A stretch of DNA of 64,000 bases from NCBI GenBank assembly GCA_019321725.1, contig CM033106.1:25284118-25348117 (forward strand), written 5' to 3'. The notes beneath the pieces were generated by a model that searched no databases, had not been told where the DNA came from, and was given only the letters and a program-made list of their open reading frames with translations. The DNA is from Paulownia fortunei (taxonomy: Eukaryota > Streptophyta > Magnoliopsida > Lamiales > Paulowniaceae). The translations under genes and the position numbers were made by a program. The stretch's first letter is position 1. Each line of letters starts with the position of its first letter. Shown here one piece after another: positions 52,401 through 61,146 of the stretch.

Positions 52401-55124
52401 GTACTATATCTTGATTATTCATTTAAACATTCAGCTTCTACTAGTTTTATTGTGTTCTGAGGAAATTTTGTCGTTTTCTTTTTCGGTTTATGTTTATGGG
52501 AAAAAGACCTTTTTCTTTCTTTCATCTTTTTCTGAAAGCATCTAATGAACAGACAAATCATATCATTAATATGAACTACTTGAGCATTAAACTTTATAAG
52601 ACTAGCCAATGAATGGCAGACCAAACTTGGCTTTGGTAACTACTTTTCCTTTAAAGATCTCTATTTTTTCTTCACTATTTTTATATTGGTATATGGAAAG
52701 ACAAGAGGTTAAGAGAAATAAAATTGTCTCAGTAATGTCAGATGAAGGGAGAAAAGAAGAAACCAAGTTCAAAAGTCTAAATCCTAAACATAGCTCAAAT
52801 ACAGTGTATCAAAGTTCTAGGCTCTTGGAAAGGAGTAGAAAGTTCCAAGTTGTTGCATTAGTTTAGTAACATGTTACCTTAAAAACAAAATTAAAATCAC
52901 AAGTCCGACTTTTCTCCTTTTTGTTTTTCGTTAGGAACATGTTTTATCTTTTTGACATTATAGCACGTTATATACATTCAACTTATTGCAAAGTTATTCA
53001 ATTAATTTGTTAACTTGTTAACTACCATTCATCTCAATTGTCTGGTTATCTACACAATCAGTCCATAATCAATCTTTGGCTACATCATTCTCAAATTTTT
53101 CTACATTTCTCAGGTATATAGAGGAACTCTTTCTAATGGACAATTGGTTGCCATCAAAAGAGCTCAGCAAGGATCTACGCAAGGTGGTCTGGAGTTCAAA
53201 ACTGAGATTGAGCTCCTCTCAAGGGTTCATCACAAGAATGTTGTCAGTCTAGTTGGTTTTTGTTTCGAGCAGGGTGAACAAATGCTGGTGTACGAGTATA
53301 TTGCAAATGGCACATTGATGGATAGTCTTTCAGGTTCTTCTATTCTTCTTTTCCACATATAATGCAAAGTCAATCTGTCTGCTATATCTGGGGATTTTGG
53401 GACATGTACAATATGGAAATTCCTGCCTTGGGGGAAAACACTGCCTGCAATTTGGCTCCTTTTTCTATAAACACAAATTGACGTCTCATGAGCTAAATTT
53501 TGAAGTTTTCTTTCTCTATAAGATTCTAATGTAGAAAAAATGTATAAACTTGCAATCTAGATGAAAAATATTTGAACTAGATTGTAGTAGCCAGCCTCTT
53601 GTCTTCAGGTCTACTTAAACAGAACAGTCCCTTTCTAACAGAATGAGGGTAAGATATACTTAATGAACAGCAGCAAACAGTTTGTTTTCAAGTATTTAAT
53701 TTTTATGAGTAGGGATCATTAATCTATTATGTTTTGTGAATTTTGGTGATTGATGATTGTCATTGCTCCATAGAGAAAGGTCATAAATTGAGTAATATCT
53801 TTGCAGGAAGGACAGGAATCAGATTAGATTGGATGAGGAGGCTTCGAATAGCTCTTGGAGCAGCCAGAGGGTTGCAATATCTGCATGACCTAGCAAACCC
53901 TCCCATCATACACAGAGATATCAAATCAACCAATATCTTGTTGGATGAACGCCTGAATGCTAAAGTGGCGGATTTTGGTCTCTCTAAGCCTATGGGTGAA
54001 TCTGAAAGGGGTTATGTTACCACTCAAGTTAAAGGCACAATGGTGAGTATATTACTAATCTCTTGAGCTCAAAACATTTTGTTATTTATTCTTGAGTTTT
54101 TGCACTAGAAATCTCAAATGATTATAGCAGGCAAATTTTCTTTTGGGAGTCAAAGCCTTTTCTAGTTGCAAAATACGTACAGAAAACTGACTGTGTGGAG
54201 GGGGAAGAACAAAACTTCATTTGAATAGTAAACATTAAAAGAATATAGTCTCTTTCATTTCTGTATATGAACATATTTTATAGAGTAGCGTGCTGTAAGA
54301 ATATTATGTGTTGTGCTCGGCTTATGTGAACATAAAAGCATCAAACAATTATGTGTGAATTTCTATGAGAATTCAAGATAAAACTTTTGATGCATGCATT
54401 TATTTTTGTCATGACAACAATATGAACAGAATGTTTTATGCCTTATATTCTCCAGAGAGGGCCTAGCTCGATAAAATGTGACCTGTTACCAACAAGCAAA
54501 TGCACTAAATAGTACGTGCAGACAAGAACTCACCATCATTTGAAGATCTAAAATTTGATTTTAGTATTTTAGACTATTCCACATTTTATTCTATTTCTAA
54601 CTCAATGATTATCAACACTAAAAAAGTGGTTTTTTCTTCACTAAAATCAGGGATACTTGGATCCTGAATATTACATGACACAGCAACTGACTGAAAAGAG
54701 TGATGTATATAGCTTTGGCGTATTGCTACTGGAACTTTTGACTGCAAGAAGTCCCATTGAGAAGGGGAAATATATTGTTAGGGAAGTGAAGCAAGCAATG
54801 GATACGACCAAGGATATGTATAATCTTCACGGGATTCTCGACCCCATAGTTGCTTCCAGTATGTCACCAAGAAGCGTAGAAAGATTTATTGATCTGGCTC
54901 TGAGATGTGTTCAAGAGTTGGGGGTTAACAGGCCAACAATGAGTGAGGTGGTTAAAGAGATAGAGAATATTATGGAAGTGGCAGGTCTGAATCCTAATGC
55001 TGAATCTGCATCAACTTCAGCAAGTTATGAAGGGGCAAGCAAAGGTTTTGACCATCCATATAGTAATGAAGGTCTCTTTGCCTACAGTGGGGCTTATCCT
55101 CCTTCAAGGTTGGAACCCAAGTAG
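46436..55124 (+). CDS. HPCA1-like: LRR receptor-like kinase B, HPCA1 (LRR VIII-1) group
   Basis: This is the head-to-tail paralogue of kinase A and the closer of the two to remembered Arabidopsis HPCA1, a hydrogen-peroxide receptor that drives calcium entry. Exons: 46436-46520, 47151-47271, 47357-47428, 48069-48143, 48228-48299, 48745-48906, 49003-49077, 49616-49687, 49779-49850, 49963-50031, 50152-50226, 50312-50383, 50538-50672, 50802-51280, 51387-51545, 51627-51763, 53114-53333, 53807-54042, 54651-55124. They join in frame to 953 residues. Order: signal peptide, [12 protein letters not shown] cap, LRRs, cysteine cluster C419, C424, C434 and C436, malectin-like segment, membrane helix about 559-580, and kinase with GSGGYGKV, K659, HRD (D755) and DFG (D773). 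The tail ends SRLEPK, like HPCA1. Two adjacent Met codons open the frame; 46436 is the first. The largest intron (51764-53113) is 1,350 bp. All kinase residues are intact, so it is likely functional. Orthology among group members cannot be settled here. Confidence 0.95.
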
Positions 55125-55810
55125 GGTTGCTTTATGATGGAAATGAACTAATTTGTAAATTTCCATTTGATTTACGGCCTTCATATACGAATTAGCATGT
55201 CATTTGTTAGAGAAGCAGAATGGTCTTTCAAAACTAATTCAATTCTCCGTTTTCTATATCACTGCTCGTGGTTGAAATTGAGCATGTTTTGGATCTGAGA
55301 GCCTAAGAAAAGAATGCCATGTAATAGGGAGAAAGAACTGTAAATTATGAAGACATTTTATTTGAGTGAATGATTGTATTTGTTTTGCAAAGAGATTAAT
55401 CTTTTATTGGTTTGATAAGGTGTATCTGAAATATTGATTTAGCAAAAGAAAAGCAGGACAATAAAAGAAAATCTGACCAAGTTTTAAGCATGATTTAGCA
55501 AATATTGAAGATGAACTACTAATCAGGGCCTCTTGTTTGCATAAATAGTCAATCCATATTTGCTGTAATTGCAAAATCAATGTGTTTTGAAATGACAATA
55601 TTTCAGGAACAACTAAGACAAATTCTATACCAAGAACATGGCTACAGTGAAAAGTTTGGACGTTGCTCAAACCTTATCAATCTTGTAATAGAAAGCAAGG
55701 TTTTGAAACTCATTTCAATTTTTTGTCTCTGAATTCTTTGAACTTGATTATTCTGTAGATTCCCGTCAGTGCTCGTGTGAGCTTCAGAAAATCAGCAAGA
55801 AGTTTGATAT
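55125..55810. other. Shared 3' flank of kinase B and the methyltransferase gene
   Basis: Kinase B runs rightward and the methyltransferase gene leftward, so both 3' untranslated regions must lie in these 686 bases. No additional gene is seen. Confidence 0.5.
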
Positions 55811-57165
55811 TCAAGTCATTGGCTTCTCCAACAGAGCAGAGAAATACCACTCATTCTTATTAATGCCACGGTCCAACTTCATGCCAGTATTCCACCTTAG
55901 TTTTTTGAACCCAACACGATCAAACATCGGTACATAAGTTGCATTCAGCTGTGAGCCGAGGCAGAAAAACCGGTCGAGCCAGAACAGTCCCCCAGGCCTC
56001 AGCACCCTGTATATGTCATATAGAGTGAACTCAAGCATGGCATCAGGGATCCAGTTGCTCAGAACATGCATTGAATGGACAATATCCAGAGTGTTTTCAA
56101 AGAAAGGAAACCTCTGGGAAATGGTAACATGCATCGGGATCAAGCCTCGTGATGCAATGAAGCTGTTGAAAGGACCATCGAAATTCATTGAAGTTGTGAC
56201 AATGGTCACATTCCTCTCCTTCATCCTGGCAGCAAAAGTCCCCGACCCGCCTCCAATGTCCAGTCCAATCCGAATCGTGCCATGAGGTTTCGTTGCAAGA
56301 ACTTGATCCATTCCAAAATCCAGGCCTCCGTTGTCAAAGAGCCACCTCGTCTTCTCCCTACCGTTCAAGTGAAAACAATCCTTGCAATCATAGGACCCTG
56401 GAGCCAGCCTTCTTTCCATTAGGCATGTGTAGTTCTTGCAGGTATAAGGGTCCCAAATAAGGCTTGAATCTGGTGGAGTAGACCATAGACTCTCTGGCAA
56501 TGGAGTTGGCTCCACATAATTAGCTGGTGACTTAGGGTGGCATCGCCTCCTAGGAAGCGGCTCACAACCTTTAAGCATGAGTGTCTGCGCAAAAACATCA
56601 TCCACAGGGCACTCTCCTCCAACCTGATATGATATGTATTTGTCCAAGTCTTCTTTATGCTTCAAGCACCCCCCTCCTACCGAAAAGTAGATCTCGTCCG
56701 ACCCCATTCGTGGGTTATATCCTAGTGGAAGCTTGTGAGGGCCAATGGCAAGCTTAGCCTCATCAGATATATCAGCAAGAAGATCACTGTAGCTAAACTT
56801 TGTGGGCTTGGAAGTTTGGTCAATGGCTCCATTGAGCCGGGAGAGTTGATTAAGGAGCTCTTCGACTACCAAGTGAGCTGATTTGAGTTCCTTCTGCAAG
56901 TCTGCAATCTGAGAGCGGCTACCGATAAGTTCATCTTGTGTGGCATTAAGCTTGAGCAAGAGGGCTGTGGAGTCCCAAAGAGGGAGGCTGGAGAGTTGGG
57001 AATTCCTTGAAATGGCATACTGCAAGTTGGAGTGAGGACCTGTGAAGATGTAAATAGTAAGAAGGTTGGTTAGTACAATGAGCAATAGTATCTTGAGCTT
57101 GTATTTTATTTGACTCTGTTGGCATGTTTGCTTTCTGGACATGGAGTCTTCACTTCCACTTCCCA

Positions 57166-57166
<1 letters not shown>
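55811..57166 (-). CDS. Membrane-anchored putative SAM-dependent methyltransferase (At1g29790-like)
   Basis: An intronless gene for 451 residues of the plant family annotated as probable methyltransferase At1g29790. Substrate and reaction are unknown. The layout is a short basic tail, one membrane helix at about 24-42, a coiled-coil-like stretch (heptad leucines around LLLKLNATQDEL through EELLNQL), a cysteine-rich middle (CKNYTCLMERR, YDCKDCFHL), and a class I methyltransferase domain. The SAM-binding glycine loop is LDIGGGSGTFAARM near residue 300, followed by MHVLSNWIP and VLRPGGLFWLDRFF. This topology fits a type II Golgi or endomembrane protein. I chose Met at 57166 (MGSGSEDSMSRKQ). An in-frame Met 66 bases upstream at 57232 would add 22 residues, mostly encoded by a (GA)n microsatellite, and is unlikely. 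The frame is unbroken, so the gene looks functional. Confidence 0.9.
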
Positions 57167-57198
<32 letters not shown>

Positions 57199-57202
57199 AA
57201 GA
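57167..57202. repeat. (CT)n(CA)n compound microsatellite in the leader of the methyltransferase gene
   Basis: Plus-strand CTCTCTCT run followed by CACACACA. On the gene's strand it reads (TG)n(GA)n and ends directly before the chosen ATG at 57166. Plants often carry GA/CT repeats in 5' leaders, where they can bind BPC-type GAGA factors. Confidence 0.85.
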
Positions 57203-59039
57203 GACGGGAAGATGGGCTCTGGTGGGATGCAATTCTTGTCTACCTTCCTTCTAGAACTTCTTTGGATCAAATGCAGGCCTCATCAGACATGGTAACAGAG
57301 CAAGGGAAGAGGATAGAACAAGAATTAGCCAAAGATTTTCTTAGAGGGAAGAAATGACACAGTATATCAGACATCATGCTGCATGCTCCTCTTTATACAA
57401 ACCTTGTAGATTATGATACAATGTAAAGGGCATTTAATATGGTCACTTGCTTGGCAAACTGTTAGGCCAGTGCCCATGTACGTCGCCGTTACAGACGTTC
57501 AAGAGTGATTATGTAATGCAGGAAAACAAAGTCAATCTAGGAATCTTGAGATTTGAGATCTGCAAGGCCCTTTAATAATGCAGCTCAATTCAAGATGAAA
57601 GAACTAACTTATTCATTAGTGATGACATCAGTTGAAGAGTACCAAAATTCAACTCTTTTAATGAATATTTAAACAGTATCTTGTATTTAATTATGACTTT
57701 TAGAATGAATCCTATATGTTAACTAGGGGTCATCAGTTATTAAGAGCTCCCGGGACCCTTTTCAGCAACTTTAATAGGGAAACGGAATAAAGAAAGCAAT
57801 TGGATTTTACGAATTTAATTTTATAAAAATACCGTTAGTTCTTGTTTATGGAGAAAAGTAATGAAAAAATAAAATTGTGATCACTAAGTTATCGTTATAA
57901 GAATTACAATTTTCACAATCCACAAATTACTAGTCGCGTTCCAGTCTCACAACTCTAGTATGCCACACCTCTTCTTCAATGGTGCCATCAATGTTGCTTT
58001 GTTTTATTTTATTTTTGTTGGGGGGCTTACTCTTGTTGGAATTGAATTTTGGCTACTTCACAAATAGCAGAAAAATATTGAATTGTTGAAAGTATGGACA
58101 ATTAGCAACGTCGATATTTCATGAATCAATAGGTATGGGTATTTTTATCAAATCTAAATAAAAAAGTGACAATGGAGTGGAAAAAAGTAATTTGCGGGTT
58201 GTTAATATCAACTTCCATCATTAATATGCTCAAAAAGTGAAGTGGAACAGGTCTAGGAGCTACGTTTTAGGAAGATTGGATTAAATAGGGTGGCTGGCCG
58301 AATTGAAAGGTTTAATTAGCTGGTGAGAAATTTTTTTGGCTGTTAATGTGGAAAATTTGAAGGCTATATCACTTAATTCTTTAACCTGGTACAAATGTTT
58401 GGCAGCTCTTTATCATTATTATGATTATCTTTTTGGCTCTATCATCATTAATATAAGTGATGGGCCCAATTTAATAGGAAAGGGAAGATGGTAATTCACT
58501 CATTTTATTAATTACATATAATTAATACGAGAAAAATAAGGGGAGAAATTAAGCAATTTACGCCAATATGGCCATATGGGTGTAGTACAACTCACCATAA
58601 TAATTTTAACGGTGAAAATTCAGACTAATTTAATCATCGAAGAAATTTAACGGAGAACTCTGAGACCTCAAGCTCCTGCTAGTTGGAGTTGACAACGTTA
58701 GAGCAGTGGATTCCTGTCGGCATCAATAAATTATGTGACAATGCTAGAAAGTCATTCATCATCTCTTTCTATTCCAATGATTTTTAGAGGTTCATAATAG
58801 ATAAAATATATACTCAGAAGCTTTGCTGTCAACAATATACCTCTATCAAATAACTCATTTCTTGGACACTGAGAACGAACCATAAAATGGTGCTGTCAAA
58901 TGTCCACAGATATGTTGAATTCGCCTATTATACAGCTTCTCCAATTTTGTTAGTAATAAAAGAAAGCACTAGATGCAAGTTAGCATTCGAGGATTATCTG
59001 CAAAATGTAGGCACATGTCAATGTTGATTCTTCAACAAA
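57203..59039. other. Promoter side of the methyltransferase gene and intergenic DNA
   Basis: The first few hundred bases should contain the leader and promoter of the leftward methyltransferase gene. Beyond about 57500 the DNA is AT-rich without a recognisable gene, up to the MET1 relic. Confidence 0.45.
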
Positions 59040-61146
59040 GTCTGATTGGTAGCACCAGCCTGAATCTAGCTACTGCCGTCTGAACTGCTTCCTTTAATTT
59101 TCTTCCCAGTGCATATGCTAGAGGAGGAGCAACAGCACTTCCAAATTGCCTGTGCTTGTGCATGACAGTACCAGAAAATTTCTAGCTGTTTGGGAATCCC
59201 TGTATAAATGAGTTGAATCTGTCTTCGAATACTTCCATCACTAATGTAGAAAAAGGTAATCCTATCTGTACTTCTAGCCCTAGGAAGCTGTCAACTTCTA
59301 AATAAGCAAGCAATGATCAGTACCTTGAACGTTCATGAGATGATTAATACATCCCATAAAATTAATTATGAGTATGGAGAAAGGATATTCAGTGCACATA
59401 TCTTCCTGACATTTTCTTCTTCATTGAGATAAGAACTATCCATGATACCGATCAGATTCATCCTTCAACAGCAAATCATAAACTTCCAGATATTGTGTGG
59501 ATATCCCCATGACAAAGCCAATCAACTGATGTGTATATCCATTCTTTCTAGAGAAATTTCATGAGTTGACAGTTGGTTAGATTAGACACATGATTACTTT
59601 GGGAGATCCATGTCTTTGTTTGACTTCTTCCAGTAGAATGTCCATGCAGTCATTTGTCAAAATTACCTCCCCTTCATTTGCTGTGTTTCCAATCACAGTT
59701 TGGCAGCCTCGTTGCACCATTCTCCCAAGAAATTCACTTCCATCTAATTTTTCAAACATGAACCCTACTAAATAGATGGCTGGCAAATTGTCCAAGTCAT
59801 CAACTTGCACTAAAACAGCCTCCCGGACTGCAATCTCATCTCCATGGACTATGGCCCTATTACATAAAGCCTCACCAGTAGGTACTTTTCCTACAGATTT
59901 CCCATCCCACTTTACTTTCTTGCTACCGAACATGATTTAGTTTGTCTTGGCGCTGAGTTAGATTTCTGGATTTTCTCTGGAACTACCAATTTCTCCTCCA
60001 GAGCATCATTATCTTCATTTTCCTCTTGATCTTCAAATTCCTCATCCTCATTTACTTCAAAGTGGATTCTTCATTTGATTCCTCCAGTAAGTAGTTTGAA
60101 TAGTATCCACCCCAGATTCTGTTGATTAGCCTCATTGTGGTTGCCTACATACCCTTCCTTTTTTGGACACAACAGGCTCAATTGCAGCTCAAGGATTCAA
60201 GTTTTGTCCATCACTCTGCAAAAGCTTCTTTTTCTTGATAAGCCATTAATATGGTGTCCGTCTTCCATTTTCTTAGTGAGGCCAATCACAAATGCACACC
60301 TCTTTATGTTGTCATCAGGATATTCAGAAAACTTCTGCTGAATGATCTGACCATGTACAACCACATATTTTTCCACTATTTCAGGCTTAAGTGATATAAA
60401 AGCAGGGTGATCTTTGCTGAAATCTGACTCTCTTGATAACATCTGGGAAAGAAAATCTTGCCGCCCAGCTCTGCTCTTCTAACGAAGTAATGATACTAAT
60501 TGCAAGCCTTGCGCTTTTCAGGGCTTGCTCATACCAAGAAGCATATTGCGTTGAGGGCTTCCCAAGCCTATACCTGAAATATAGAAGGAAAATAACAAAG
60601 TTGTGCATGAAAAAATCTTCACAAACCTCCAAACTGAGTGAAACAAGGACACGCACATCAGTTATTGGTTAATCACAATAATCAGTTCAGTTCTTAAAGA
60701 ACTACAATGATCTTGAATCTTCGAAGTAAATTGAATATTACAGTGCTTACTCTAAAATGCTTCCTCTATGCTATTAAATGTCAGCATGTTACGAATCATT
60801 CATAGTACTTCAGAGGTAAATTTAAGGTGATATTTAACCTAAATCAATCATCTAAGATATAAAAATATTTAGTGAGCATCGATCACAAAATCTTACCAAA
60901 AACCAATAAAAGAAACAAATGAGCAGACTGAATCCGATCAATTCCCAAATCACGTAGTAAAATGTTATATTTACAGATGCACGCGAGCGGATGCATACAT
61001 GAGGGTCCAAAAGGAGAGAGTGAAAATTATACCAGGCCATGTCACTCCGTATTGAAATGGAAATGGAAACCATCGAGGATTCAAACTCAATTATCCATTC
61101 CTTAATCGCACTCAGAAAAATTGGGATCCCTTCAATTTCAGAAGAC
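59040..61146 (-). pseudogene. MET1: Decayed, internally deleted MET1 (maintenance DNA cytosine-5 methyltransferase) copy
   Basis: MET1 copies CG methylation after replication. Minus-strand fragments follow MET1 order. (1) 61146-61033, RFTS part, GIPIFLSAIKEW to SDMAW. (2) From 60573, after a canonical GT-AG intron that splits a Trp codon, YRLGKPSTQYASWYE to PDVIKRV. A frame break near 60432 leads to SDFSKDHPAFISLKPE and FVIGLTKKMED to about 60250. (3) About 60140-60052, MRLINRIWGGYYSNY, then a stop, and an acidic linker. (4) 59933 to about 59616, first BAH domain (RMVQRGCQTVIGNTANEGEV). (5) From 59199, the last exon, GFPNS, an internal stop, then [20 protein letters not shown] and [13 protein letters not shown]. 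Most of the second BAH and the catalytic domain is absent, as is the N-terminus. Retained introns rule out a processed copy. Frame shifts, stops and deletions mean it cannot make MET1. Confidence 0.85.
59577..59933 (-). pseudogene. Surviving 118-residue BAH-domain frame inside the MET1 relic
   Basis: An uninterrupted frame with its own ATG covers much of the MET1 first BAH domain (bromo-adjacent homology, a chromatin and protein interaction module). It opens MFGSKKVKWDGKSVGKV, has YLVGFMFEKLDG and GRMVQRGCQTVIGN, and departs from the MET1 pattern after EEVKQ at about 59616, where an intron probably started. It ends at a stop in that intron-like sequence. It is part of the pseudogene; there is no evidence that it is translated alone. 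Confidence 0.6.

Noticed and set aside
57167..57232. 22-residue N-terminal extension of the methyltransferase gene
   Set aside because: Mostly RERERE-type residues encoded by a microsatellite. The family start pattern fits the Met at 57166 better.
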